This document shows, piece by piece, positions 56,263 to 64,000 of a stretch of DNA of 64,000 nt. The position numbers were made by a program, and so were the translations under genes. Position 1 is the stretch's first letter. Each line of letters starts with the position of its first letter. The notes below the pieces were generated by a model. The model was given only the letters and a program-made list of their open reading frames with translations, searched no databases and had not been told where the DNA came from. This stretch comes from Pseudomonas cichorii (GTDB taxonomy: Bacteria > Pseudomonadota > Gammaproteobacteria > Pseudomonadales > Pseudomonadaceae). The stretch spans positions 4,268,001 to 4,332,000 of the forward strand of contig NZ_CP074349.1 of NCBI RefSeq assembly GCF_018343775.1. Direction: 5' to 3'.

Positions 56263-56973
56263 TTAAAGCGGGACGCCCAGGCGGTTTGCGACTTCTTCGT
56301 AGGCTTCGATGACGTCACCCAGGCCCTGGCGGAAGCGGTCCTTGTCCATCTTCTTGCGGGTGTCCTTGTCCCACAGGCGGCAGCCGTCAGGGCTGAATTC
56401 GTCGCCCAGGACGATCTGGCCGTGGAATACGCCGAACTCGAGCTTGAAGTCGACCAGCAGCAGGCCTGCGTCGTCGAACAGCTTGCTGAGGACTTCGTTG
56501 ACCTTGAGCGACAGCTCTTTCATGCGGACCAGTTGCTCGGCAGTACCCCAGCCGAATGCCACAACGTGGGATTCGTTGATGAACGGGTCGCCCTTGGCGT
56601 CGTCCTTGAGGAACAGCTCAAAGGTGTACGGATCGAGTTTGGTGCCTTCTTCAATGCCCAGGCGCTTGACCAGGCTGCCAGCAGCGTAGTTACGCACGAC
56701 GCATTCGACCGGGATCATGTCAAGCTTCTTGACCAGGCACTCGTTATCGCCCAGCAGCTTGTCGAATTGAGTCGGAACGCCCGCCTCTTCCAGCTTCTGC
56801 ATGATGAAGGCGTTGAACTTGTTGTTCACCATGCCCTTACGGTCAAGTTGTTCGATGCGCTTGCCGTCGAACGCCGAGGTGTCGTTACGGAACAGCAGGA
56901 TCAAGCGGTCAGCGTCGTCGGTCTTGTAAACCGACTTGGCTTTGCCGCGGTAGAGTTCTTCACGTTTTTCCAT
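56263..56973 (-). CDS. purC: SAICAR synthase
   Basis: A 236-residue cytosolic enzyme of purine synthesis that joins CAIR and aspartate with ATP. The start [20 protein letters not shown], the [21 protein letters not shown] segment and [12 protein letters not shown] with the nearby [13 protein letters not shown] are family signatures. Full length. It is the last gene of the dapA-bamC-MBL-purC run, 28 bp after the MBL gene, and is followed by tRNA-Ser. Confidence 0.97.
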   Translation of the reverse strand: MEKREELYRGKAKSVYKTDDADRLILLFRNDTSAFDGKRIEQLDRKGMVNNKFNAFIMQKLEEAGVPTQFDKLLGDNECLVKKLDMIPVECVVRNYAAGSLVKRLGIEEGTKLDPYTFELFLKDDAKGDPFINESHVVAFGWGTAEQLVRMKELSLKVNEVLSKLFDDAGLLLVDFKLEFGVFHGQIVLGDEFSPDGCRLWDKDTRKKMDKDRFRQGLGDVIEAYEEVANRLGVPL

Positions 56974-57001
56974 GATGGGCTCCGCTTGCTAAGTAGTTGG
57001 G

Positions 57002-57760
57002 CTAGGCGATATGTCGCCAGTCGAGCCCTGAATCTTGATCGGCCAGTTCCAGCCAGTCCGGGTCGCACCCCAGAGTGTCGGCAAAACATTGCCGGGCCAG
57101 ATACGGCAGGTTGTTCTTGCTGCTGAGATGGGCCAGCACCAGGTGCTGCAGATCCCTCCATCCCAGTTCGCTCACCAGGTTTGCGGCCTGATGATTGTTC
57201 AAATGTCCTGTTTCGCCTCCCACACGCTGCTTGAGGAAGACCGGATAACGGCCTCGGGCAAGCATGTCGCGGCAATGGTTGGCCTCAATCATCAAGGCAT
57301 CCAGGCCATGATAGCTTTGCAGCACATTGGGGCAGTAAGACCCAAGGTCGGTCAGCAGGCCAAAACGGCGGCGCCCGTCATTGAAGACGAACTGGGTGGG
57401 CTCCAGCGCATCATGGGCGACGGACACCACATCGATGCCCAGCGCTCCCACCTGCAACCTTTGCCCGCCTTCCACCACCCCGGCGGCTTCGACCGGCTTG
57501 CGCATCCCGCGCAAGGTCCCGCGACTGAGATAGACCGGCACATTGTACTGCCGAGACAGCAAACCCACGCCATGCACATGATCGGCATGTTCGTGGGTCA
57601 CCAGAATGGCACTCAATTGTCTGGCGCTGACTCCCAGTCGCGCCAGACGCCGCTCGGTTTCCCGCAGGGAGAAACCGCAATCGACCAGCACGTACGTATC
57701 GTTGCTTGCGACCAGCGTGCCGTTGCCACGGCTGCCGCTGCCCAGAACAGCGAAACGCAC
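57002..57760 (-). CDS. MBL-fold metallo-hydrolase (YycJ-like)
   Basis: A 252-residue cytosolic protein. The beta-lactamase-fold metal motif is THEHADH (near residue 56), with further ligands in VAHD and NHQ, and the first strand is AVLGSGSRGNGTLVAS. Relatives include YycJ/WalJ exonucleases and PhnP phosphodiesterases. The start is GTG at 57760, directly after the bamC stop (TAA GTG), so translation is probably coupled. The substrate is likely a nucleic acid or phosphodiester, but it cannot be settled from the sequence. Confidence 0.88.
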   Translation of the reverse strand: MRFAVLGSGSRGNGTLVASNDTYVLVDCGFSLRETERRLARLGVSARQLSAILVTHEHADHVHGVGLLSRQYNVPVYLSRGTLRGMRKPVEAAGVVEGGQRLQVGALGIDVVSVAHDALEPTQFVFNDGRRRFGLLTDLGSYCPNVLQSYHGLDALMIEANHCRDMLARGRYPVFLKQRVGGETGHLNNHQAANLVSELGWRDLQHLVLAHLSSKNNLPYLARQCFADTLGCDPDWLELADQDSGLDWRHIA

Positions 57761-58876
57761 TTAACCCAGGTTGTCTTGAATGATGCTCAAGACCCTGCGA
57801 GCGACGTCGGCCGGCGCAACGGTGTTGATGTTTTTCTCGACAGTGACCTGCACGCTGTCACCCACCTTGCTCAGGCGAACCTGATAGCGCTCGGCACGGG
57901 CTTCGATTTCTTCCTTGCTGGACTTGCTGCCAAACAGGCGACCGAAGAAACCTGGCTCGTTCGCAGGCGTGTTGGCCTTCTCTGCCAGGTTGATGTAGTA
58001 CAGACCAAGGCTGCGGTTGATGTCCTCAACGCGCCATTCGCCCTGATCCAGCGCACGACCGACACTCGACCATGCACGGTCCAGATCGGCACCGACAGTC
58101 AGAACCGGGTTGCCGCTGCCGTCTTCGCTCAGCGCTACACGGCTCGGCGTATCGTAGTCACGCGCAGCCACCAGAGACACGGAACCACCCTTCTCGGCGT
58201 TACGGCTCATGCTGGCCAGCAGGTCGTCGGTCAGTGCGGCATCGAGGCCGATGTTGGTCGTGCGCGGCGGGAAGCCGACGTCAGCAGTGCTGCCAGCCGG
58301 ACGCTCGACGCTGACCACGTAGACTTCACTGGTGTTGCGCTGTACGCCCGGCTCGATACGAACCCGCACACGGGTTTCGGAATCGGCCGATACGCCGCTG
58401 GCCGTCAGGCGCTTGGCAACCGAAGCGGACAGCTCGTCCAGACGCTGCCAGGTGGTGCTGAATTCGCCGGTCTGTGGACGCTCTTCAGCGATACGGAAAC
58501 CGTTGTCTTCAAAATACTGATGCGCCACCGGCCAGACTTCGGCAGGCGGACGCTGAGCCAGAACCCAGTGGGCGTCGCCGCTCTTCTGCAAGCTGAAATC
58601 GCTCGACTCGGAGGCTACCGACAGAGGCAACGGACGAGGCACCTTGTACTCGCCCTTCACGGTGCTGTCAGCCACGTTGCGAGGGATCGGCAGCAGCGGA
58701 TCCAGGCGCTTGGTGTTGGAGATGTCGGCAGGCACCTGCATCGGTGCGGTCTGGGTTGCTTCCAGATAGTCACTGCCGCGATCGCGGAAGTAACCATCTT
58801 GCCCCCACAGCCAACCGCAACCACTGGTGCTGGAGATAATCAAGGCTAGTGCGGAAAGTCCGGCCAGTCGCTTCAT
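57761..58876 (-). CDS. bamC: Outer-membrane assembly lipoprotein BamC
   Basis: A 371-residue lipoprotein of the BAM complex. The lipobox TSGC follows a hydrophobic signal (LAGLSALALIIS), so Cys20 should be acylated. An unstructured segment that binds BamD follows (~21-95), then two helix-grip domains, with AHWVLAQRPPAEVWPVAHQYFEDNGF in the first and DLDRAWSSVGRALDQGEWRVED in the second. GAGGAA precedes the ATG at 58876. It sits between dapA and the MBL gene, as in other gammaproteobacteria. Confidence 0.94.
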   Translation of the reverse strand: MKRLAGLSALALIISSTSGCGWLWGQDGYFRDRGSDYLEATQTAPMQVPADISNTKRLDPLLPIPRNVADSTVKGEYKVPRPLPLSVASESSDFSLQKSGDAHWVLAQRPPAEVWPVAHQYFEDNGFRIAEERPQTGEFSTTWQRLDELSASVAKRLTASGVSADSETRVRVRIEPGVQRNTSEVYVVSVERPAGSTADVGFPPRTTNIGLDAALTDDLLASMSRNAEKGGSVSLVAARDYDTPSRVALSEDGSGNPVLTVGADLDRAWSSVGRALDQGEWRVEDINRSLGLYYINLAEKANTPANEPGFFGRLFGSKSSKEEIEARAERYQVRLSKVGDSVQVTVEKNINTVAPADVARRVLSIIQDNLG

Positions 58877-58894
58877 TGCGTAATGCTTCCTCAA

Positions 58895-59773
58895 TTAAAC
58901 CAATACGCCGGACTGGCGCATGGCCTGACGCAGCGGTTCGTGACAGGCTTCGCTGAGCCAGGTGAGCGGCAGACGGATACCGTCTGGCATCAGACCCATT
59001 TCATGCAGAGCCCATTTCACAGGAATGGGGTTGGATTCGATAAACAGGGTGTTATTGACCGGCATCAGCTTTTCATGGATGGCACGTGCCGTTTCGGCAT
59101 CGCCACGCATGGCAGCAGCGCACAGCTCGCTCATGGCACGCGGCGCGATGTTGGCGGTCACGGAAATGTTGCCCTTGCCGCCCAGCAGCATGAGTTCGAC
59201 GGCCGTGGCGTCATCGCCGGAATAGAGCAGGAAGTCGCTGCTCACGCCTGCCAGGATGTCCTTGGCGCGCTGCAGGTTACCCGTGGCTTCCTTGATACCG
59301 ATGATGTTGTGCACCCTGGACAGGCGAACGACCGTCTCGGGCAGCATGTCGCAAGCAGTACGACCTGGCACGTTGTAGAGGATCTGCGGGATGTCGACGG
59401 CCTTGGCGATGTGGCTGAAATGCTGGAACAGCCCTTCCTGCGTCGGCTTGTTGTAGTAAGGCGTCACCAGCAGGCATGCATCGGCGCCTGCGGTCTTGGC
59501 GTTGGTCGTCAGTTCGACGGCTTCGCGCGTGGAGTTGGCGCCGGTACCTGCAATGACAGGGATACGCCCTGCAACCTGGGTAACCACACGACGAATGACT
59601 TCGATGTGTTCGTTCACATCGAGTGTCGCCGACTCACCTGTAGTGCCGACGGCAACAATGGCGTTGGTGCCCTCTTGCAAGTGGAAGTCCACCAGTTTGC
59701 TCAGGCTGTCCCAGTCCAGACGACCTTGTGCATCCATGGGTGTGACCAGTGCCACCATACTGCCCGCAATCAT
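58895..59773 (-). CDS. dapA: 4-hydroxy-tetrahydrodipicolinate synthase
   Basis: A 292-residue TIM-barrel aldolase, the first committed step of lysine/diaminopimelate synthesis (pyruvate plus aspartate semialdehyde). [10 protein letters not shown] holds the Thr pair, the catalytic Tyr is in [10 protein letters not shown], and the Schiff-base Lys is in [14 protein letters not shown] precedes the ATG at 59773, which gives the family start [13 protein letters not shown]. It leads the dapA-bamC-MBL-purC run and diverges from gcvR. Confidence 0.97.
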   Translation of the reverse strand: MIAGSMVALVTPMDAQGRLDWDSLSKLVDFHLQEGTNAIVAVGTTGESATLDVNEHIEVIRRVVTQVAGRIPVIAGTGANSTREAVELTTNAKTAGADACLLVTPYYNKPTQEGLFQHFSHIAKAVDIPQILYNVPGRTACDMLPETVVRLSRVHNIIGIKEATGNLQRAKDILAGVSSDFLLYSGDDATAVELMLLGGKGNISVTANIAPRAMSELCAAAMRGDAETARAIHEKLMPVNNTLFIESNPIPVKWALHEMGLMPDGIRLPLTWLSEACHEPLRQAMRQSGVLV

Positions 59774-60099
59774 GCAACCGCTCCTGCCGGAAAAAGAGAG
59801 CCGTAATGGTACTGGCGCCATCAGCCTTGTACAAGCGAAGTACCGCACTGTGAGCATTCCCCTGAGCGATGGTTTTCGCTACCCTTCGTCCTTTGATCGT
59901 TACTGGTCATCTGCGCACCTCGTTCAATCGATCGTTTTTTGTCGCCAACCCCCTTGTGCCAGCGCGTTGCAGCCCTACCATGGCCGTGCCATGCAGGCGT
60001 TCAACGACGGGGCCCGGGTTGGTACCTTGCGCTCACGATCGTCGAAACAGCCCGGCAGAGCCCAAAAAGTACCGACCGCTCATCGCTTAGGAATGCTGC
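59774..60099. other. Divergent dapA/gcvR intergenic region
   Basis: No gene is seen. It must hold the promoters of both directions. No clear operator or riboswitch fold was recognised; in particular no lysine-riboswitch-like structure was evident. Confidence 0.5.
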
Positions 60100-60663
60100 A
60101 TGTCGTCCACCCCCACAGTTCGCGAACAATTCCTTGTTATCAGTGCCCTTGGCGCAAACCCTATGGAGCTGACCAACGTCCTGTGCCGCGCCAGCCATGA
60201 AAACCGCTGCTCGGTCGTCAGCTCCCGCCTGACCCGTCACGGTGAGTGCAGCGCGCTGATCCTCCAGGTCTCTGGTAGCTGGGATGCCCTGGCCCGTCTC
60301 GAGACAGGCCTGCCGGGGCTGTCGAAAAAGCACGCCTTCACCATCAGTGTCGTGCGCAGCGCCACGCTCGAAAGCCGTCCTGAAGCCCTGCCTTACGTGG
60401 CGTACGTCAGCTCGGCCTATCGTCCGGACATCATCAACGAACTGTGCCAGTTCTTCATCGACCACAACGTCGAGCTAGAAAACCTGATCTGCGATACCTA
60501 CCTGGCTCCGCAGACCGGTGGCACCATGCTCAACGCGACGTTCACGGTCACGCTGCCGGCAGGCACCCAGATCAGCTGGTTGCGCGACCAGTTCCTGGAC
60601 TTCGCCGACGCACTGAACCTCGATGCGCTGATCGAACCATGGCGCCCGCAAGCCCCCATGTAA
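60100..60663 (+). CDS. gcvR: Glycine cleavage system transcriptional repressor-like ACT protein GcvR
   Basis: A 187-residue protein with two ACT domains (residues ~8-80 and ~95-175) and no DNA-binding domain. The first begins REQFLVISALGANPMELTNVLCRAS; the second has VSSAYRPDIINELCQFFIDHNVELENL. In enterics GcvR inhibits GcvA according to glycine level; here the role may be similar or broader. It is followed after 9 bp by bcp, so the two are probably co-transcribed, as usual in Pseudomonas. Confidence 0.9.
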   Translation: MSSTPTVREQFLVISALGANPMELTNVLCRASHENRCSVVSSRLTRHGECSALILQVSGSWDALARLETGLPGLSKKHAFTISVVRSATLESRPEALPYVAYVSSAYRPDIINELCQFFIDHNVELENLICDTYLAPQTGGTMLNATFTVTLPAGTQISWLRDQFLDFADALNLDALIEPWRPQAPM

Positions 60664-60672
60664 GGAGTTCTC

Positions 60673-61146
60673 ATGGCAGTAGCAGTAGATCAACCCGTTC
60701 CCGATTTCCAGGCCCCCGCCACCAGCGGGCAGGCTGTCAGCCTTGCCGGGCTCAAGGGCCAGCAGGTCGTCATTTATTTCTACCCCAAGGACAATACGCC
60801 GGGCTGCACCACCCAGGGCCAGAACTTCCGTGACAGCATCGCGCAGTTCCAGGCGGCCAATACTGTGGTTTTCGGCGTATCGCGCGACAGCCTCAAGGCC
60901 CACGAGAACTTCAAGGCCAAGCAGGAGTTTCCCTTCGAGCTGATTTCCGACAAGGACGAAGCCCTGTGCCAGTTGTTCGACGTCATCAAGCTCAAGAAGC
61001 TTTATGGCAAGGAATATCTGGGCGTTGATCGCAGCACCTTCCTGATCGACAAGAATGGCGTACTGCGCAAGGAATGGCGTGGCGTGAAAGTCCCGGGCCA
61101 CGTGGACGAAGTACTGGCAGAAGCTCAGGCCCTGAACAAGGCCTGA
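60673..61146 (+). CDS. bcp: Thioredoxin-dependent peroxiredoxin (Bcp/PrxQ)
   Basis: A 157-residue peroxiredoxin reducing hydrogen and organic peroxides. The peroxidatic Cys is in YPKDNTPGCTTQG; the usual resolving Cys five residues later is replaced (GCTTQGQN), placing it in the one-Cys-looking or atypical subgroup, with another Cys in EALCQLF. FGVSRDSLKAHENFKAK and RSTFLIDKNGVLRKEW are typical. AAGGAG precedes the ATG. It is downstream of gcvR in the same unit. Confidence 0.94.
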   Translation: MAVAVDQPVPDFQAPATSGQAVSLAGLKGQQVVIYFYPKDNTPGCTTQGQNFRDSIAQFQAANTVVFGVSRDSLKAHENFKAKQEFPFELISDKDEALCQLFDVIKLKKLYGKEYLGVDRSTFLIDKNGVLRKEWRGVKVPGHVDEVLAEAQALNKA

Positions 61147-61159
61147 TCATCCGGCCACC

Positions 61160-61188
61160 TTGCTGCGGCGCGCAATACGCCGCAGCAA
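61160..61188. terminator. Stem-loop between bcp and the PerM-family gene
   Basis: TTGCTGCGGCG and CGCCGCAGCAA (11-bp stem, 7-nt loop) lie between the two convergent stops. Only a short tail follows, but the placement suggests a shared terminator. Confidence 0.6.
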
Positions 61189-61191
61189 TCG

Positions 61192-62262
61192 CTACAACAT
61201 CGGCGCTACGCTCGGCTCATTGCGCGGCCAGGCGTCGAGAACGGCCTTGAACAGGGTCGCCAGCGGAATCGCAAAGAATATCCCCCAGAAGCCCCACAGC
61301 CCGCCAAACAGCAGCACGGCGCAGATGATCGCCACCGGATGCAAATTGACCGCCTCCGAGAACAGCAGCGGCACCAGCACGTTACCGTCCAGCGCCTGAA
61401 TGATGCCGTGCACCATCATCAGATAGATGAACTGATCGCCCCAGCCCCATTGAAACAGACCGATCAGCGCCACCGGCACCGTGACCACCACCGCGCCCAC
61501 ATAAGGCACGACCACCGACACACCCACCAGCATCGCCAGCAGCGCGGCGTAGTTGAGGCCAAGCGCCACAAATGCCACGTAGGTCACGCCGCCACAGATG
61601 AAGATCTCGATGACCTTGCCACGAATGTAGTTAGCGATCTGGCGATTCATTTCCTCGGCGACACGGGTCAGCAAGGCACGCTCACGAGGCAGATAGCCAC
61701 GTACCCAGCGGCCGATCATCTGGCGGTCCTTGAGGAAAAAGAACACCAGGATGGGCACCAGAACCAGATAGATCATGAGGTTGACCAGCAATGGCAGGCT
61801 GGACAGGGAAAACGTCAGCGCCAGTTGGCCGATCTTGCCGATTTCGCCACGAGCCGCTTCGATGGCTTGCAGCACTTGCACGTCCGAAACCAGGTGCGGG
61901 TAACGCTCCGGCAGCAACAGCAGGAGCGACTGCCATTTGGCGAGCATGCCCGGCAACTCGTTGAACAGGGTGATCAACTGATGCCAGAGCAACGGGACCA
62001 GCACCAGCAGGAAGACCAGCAACACGCCGATGAACAGGGCGAATACCAGACCGACCGCCCCCACTTCCGGCATGCGCAGGCGTTCCAGAAAGTTGACAAC
62101 GCCCTGCATCAGAAACGCCAGAACCAGCCCGGCCAGAACAGGAGCCAGCATGCCTCCCAGTGTCAGGACCAGGGTGAATGCCAGAAACAGCAGGACTGCC
62201 AGTACAACCGCTTCCTCATCGGAGAAATACAGCTGCACCCAATTGCGAAGCACCTTGAACAT
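61192..62262 (-). CDS. AI-2E/PerM family transporter
   Basis: About 356 residues with seven to eight helices. It opens with two to three helices (VLAVLLFLAFTLVLTLGG, AGLVLAFLMQGVVNFL, VGLVFALFIGVLLVFLLVLVPLL), followed by a large amphipathic region and then VPYVGAVVVTVPVALIGLFQWG and ICAVLLFGGLWGFWGIFFAIPLATLFKAV, the conserved C-terminal block. The ATG at 62262 (AAGGATG 5 nt upstream) is preferred to a TTG one codon before. Substrates differ in this family (sodium/proton, AI-2, others); none is inferred here. It follows tusA-like 33 bp downstream on the same strand. Confidence 0.88.
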   Translation of the reverse strand: MFKVLRNWVQLYFSDEEAVVLAVLLFLAFTLVLTLGGMLAPVLAGLVLAFLMQGVVNFLERLRMPEVGAVGLVFALFIGVLLVFLLVLVPLLWHQLITLFNELPGMLAKWQSLLLLLPERYPHLVSDVQVLQAIEAARGEIGKIGQLALTFSLSSLPLLVNLMIYLVLVPILVFFFLKDRQMIGRWVRGYLPRERALLTRVAEEMNRQIANYIRGKVIEIFICGGVTYVAFVALGLNYAALLAMLVGVSVVVPYVGAVVVTVPVALIGLFQWGWGDQFIYLMMVHGIIQALDGNVLVPLLFSEAVNLHPVAIICAVLLFGGLWGFWGIFFAIPLATLFKAVLDAWPRNEPSVAPML

Positions 62263-62295
62263 CAAACATCCTTTCGAGAAAAAACGGGCTGTGAT

Positions 62296-62547
62296 TTACG
62301 CCTTGCGCAACCAATAGCTGTAGATGCCTTCATTGGCCTCTTCATGCAGCAAGACATGGCCTGCCAGCCTGGCAAAGGTTCTGAAATCACGCTGCGATCC
62401 CGCGTCGGTCGCAATGACTTTCAGAACCGCACCACTGGGCAGGCGATTGAGTTCCATCTTGGCCTTGAGCAGCGGCAACGGGCAATTGAGGCCACAGGCA
62501 TCGAGTTCGGCATCGCAGACCTCGGGGCGCGTTACAGCGTCAGACAT
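62296..62547 (-). CDS. TusA-family sulfurtransferase
   Basis: An 83-residue protein with the CPxP-type motif DACGLNCPLPLLKAKMEL and the IF3-like fold ending LLHEEANEGIYSYWLRKA. TusA-type proteins carry persulfide sulfur for tRNA thiolation or redox chemistry. GGAG lies 8 nt before the ATG at 62547. Two cysteines, CDAELDACG and NCPLP, are present. It may not be the canonical TusA of this genome, so no symbol is given. Confidence 0.9.
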   Translation of the reverse strand: MSDAVTRPEVCDAELDACGLNCPLPLLKAKMELNRLPSGAVLKVIATDAGSQRDFRTFARLAGHVLLHEEANEGIYSYWLRKA

Positions 62548-62695
62548 CGTTTTTCTCCAGGCGGACACATCAAGTTAAAAAGTATTCGAAAAAATGCATG
62601 CAGACATTTCAGACAGAACGAGAAGAATACCTCACTCTGGTCAGCACGCCATTGAGCCAGCTACAGTAAGTGTTCTCCAGCCTAGAGCCTCGTGC

Positions 62696-64000
62696 ATGAA
62701 TTTCCTGCGTCCTACACTGCTCACGCTCGCCTGCCTGCTCGCCACACCGAGCATGGCTGATGATTTACCATCTCTTGGCGACGCCAGCTCTTCCATCGTT
62801 TCGCCCGAACAGGAGCACCAGCTGGGCCGTGCCTGGCTGGGCATGCTGCGTGCCCAGGTGGGTCAACTGTCCGACCCGCAGCTCAAGGACTTCGTCGAAA
62901 CATCGGTCTATCGCCTCGCCGAAACCAGTCAGGTCCAGGACCGGCGCCTTGAGTTCATCCTCATCAACAGCCCACAGCTGAACGCCTTTGCGGCGCCCGG
63001 TGGGATCATCGGGGTCAACGGCGGACTGTTTCTAAACGCCCAGACCGAAGGCGAATATGCCTCGGTCATGGCCCACGAACTGGCTCACCTGTCACAGCGC
63101 CACTTTGCCCGTGGTGTCGAAGCCCAGCAGCGCATGCAGGTTCCCGTAATGGCCGCCATGCTGGCCGGTATCGTCATGGCCGCAGCAGGTGCGGGTGATG
63201 CCGGCATCGCAGCCATTGCCGGTTCACAGGCCGCTGCGATCCAGGAGCAGCGCCGCTTCTCGCGCCAGAACGAACAGGAAGCGGATCGCATCGGCATCAT
63301 GAATCTGGAAAAGGCCGGGTATGACCCTCGCAACATGCCGACCATGTTCGAACGCCTCATGCGCCAGTATCGATTCGATGCCAGACCACCGGAATTCCTG
63401 CTGACTCACCCGGTCAGCGAATCGCGTATCGCCGACACCCGCAACCGCGCCGAGCAGGCCAAACCGGGCGGCAAGGAAGACAGCCTTCTCTATCAACTGA
63501 TGCGGGCCAGGGTCGCGCTGATCTATGAGGAAACCCCGGGGATCTCCGCCAAGCGCTTCCGCGCCCAACTGGTTGAAAACCCCAACTCCGATTCGGCACG
63601 CTACGGGCTGGCAATCGCGCAGATCAAGGCCGGGCAGCTCAATGAAGCCCGTGAAGAGCTCAAGCCGCTCTTGGCCAAGGCGCCCAACGATATCACCTAC
63701 AACCTGACCCAGATCGATCTGGACATCACCAACAATCGTCTGGCAGATGCCCAGCAACGGGTTGACCGGATGCTCACGCTGTATCCGAACAACTATCCCC
63801 TGAACGATGTGCGGATCGACGTGCTGCTCAAGCAGAACCGCACCGCAGAAGCCGAAAAAGCACTGGAAGCGCTGCTCAAGACCCGCTCAGACGATCCGGA
63901 CATCTGGTACGTAGTGGCCGAAACAAGGGGCCTGAATGGCAACACCATCGGCCTGCATCAGGCCCGCGCCGAATACTTCGCCCTGGTCGGCGACTTCCGG
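62696..64000 (+). CDS. M48-family periplasmic metalloprotease with TPR tail (BepA-like), 3'-truncated by the window
   Basis: 435 codons are visible and the frame is open at the window edge. The signal peptide is FLRPTLLTLACLLATPSMA. The zinc motif HELAH is at residues ~127-131 (VMAHELAHLSQRH), with the third ligand Glu in NEQEADRIGI. After about residue 270 come TPR-like helices (SARYGLAIAQIKAGQLNEAREELKPLL, AEKALEALLKTRSDDPDIW). This is the BepA/YfgC layout, a chaperone-protease for outer-membrane protein assembly. The stop is not in the window. It diverges from tusA-like. Confidence 0.92.
   Translation, partial: MNFLRPTLLTLACLLATPSMADDLPSLGDASSSIVSPEQEHQLGRAWLGMLRAQVGQLSDPQLKDFVETSVYRLAETSQVQDRRLEFILINSPQLNAFAAPGGIIGVNGGLFLNAQTEGEYASVMAHELAHLSQRHFARGVEAQQRMQVPVMAAMLAGIVMAAAGAGDAGIAAIAGSQAAAIQEQRRFSRQNEQEADRIGIMNLEKAGYDPRNMPTMFERLMRQYRFDARPPEFLLTHPVSESRIADTRNRAEQAKPGGKEDSLLYQLMRARVALIYEETPGISAKRFRAQLVENPNSDSARYGLAIAQIKAGQLNEAREELKPLLAKAPNDITYNLTQIDLDITNNRLADAQQRVDRMLTLYPNNYPLNDVRIDVLLKQNRTAEAEKALEALLKTRSDDPDIWYVVAETRGLNGNTIGLHQARAEYFALVGDFR

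Noticed and set aside
59774..60099. Lysine riboswitch upstream of dapA
   Set aside because: The leader shows no long conserved stem set, and gammaproteobacterial dapA is not usually under this riboswitch.
1..64000. CRISPR arrays, rRNA genes, insertion-sequence transposases and integrases
   Set aside because: No regularly spaced repeats, rRNA motifs or recombinase/transposase signatures were seen on either strand.

Overview
The window is core chromosome of a Pseudomonas, most likely of the P. syringae complex or a close relative. This rests on the GC-rich coding style, Pseudomonas-type REP palindromes, and typical gene neighbourhoods: rdgC with tRNA-Asp/tRNA-Val, the dapA-bamC-purC run, rnd-ycgL, copAB, cysK next to a MoxR/VWA pair, and aceK. 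Both ends cut a gene (a secreted protein at 1-120 and an M48 protease at 62696-64000).

Region by region. 1-7.5 kb: one minus-strand cluster with a TonB-dependent receptor, a polar amino-acid-type ABC transporter (permease, ATPase, binding protein), a flavin amine oxidase and a RidA imine deaminase. It reads as an uptake-and-oxidation route for an amine or amino acid. 8-20 kb: REP doublet, tRNA-Asp, tRNA-Val, rdgC, a BASS-family transporter, an NIT-domain chemoreceptor, an LplT/PlsC-type fusion, a 625-residue repeat-plus-membrane protein, and a symporter-linked hybrid histidine kinase. 20-30 kb: aceK, a second chemoreceptor, LpxO, CysK, an AsmA-like DUF748 protein, a MoxR/VWA pair and a WbqC-family protein. 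30.5-32 kb: two unrecognised genes and a 149-bp MITE-like element. 32-44.6 kb: housekeeping and envelope genes including oligopeptidase B, copAB, an SpoU-type methylase and rnd. 44.7-49.2 kb: eptA, the NAD malic enzyme and a GvpU-like protein. 56-64 kb: tRNA-Ser(CGA), purC, an MBL-fold hydrolase, bamC, dapA, gcvR, bcp, a PerM/AI-2E family protein, a TusA-like protein and the start of an M48 protease.

The most interesting segment is 49331-56097. It is an AT-rich island inserted at the 3' end of tRNA-Ser(CGA), bounded by a 17-bp direct repeat of the tRNA 3' end. It carries paired TTTTGCTACA-type motifs inside both ends (probable integrase arm sites) but no integrase gene. Its cargo, all on the minus strand, is: (i) a ~772-residue protein with an N-terminal TIR/nucleoside-deoxyribosyltransferase-like domain, a second related-looking domain and a P-loop NTPase; (ii) a gene split into two frames exactly at an A AAA AAA heptamer, which a -1 frameshift would join into 275 residues; (iii) a small one-helix membrane protein whose start overlaps the previous stop; and (iv) an OLD-like ATPase-TOPRIM nuclease. 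This looks like one or two anti-phage or abortive-infection modules. The combination and the possible programmed frameshift are the main things to follow up.
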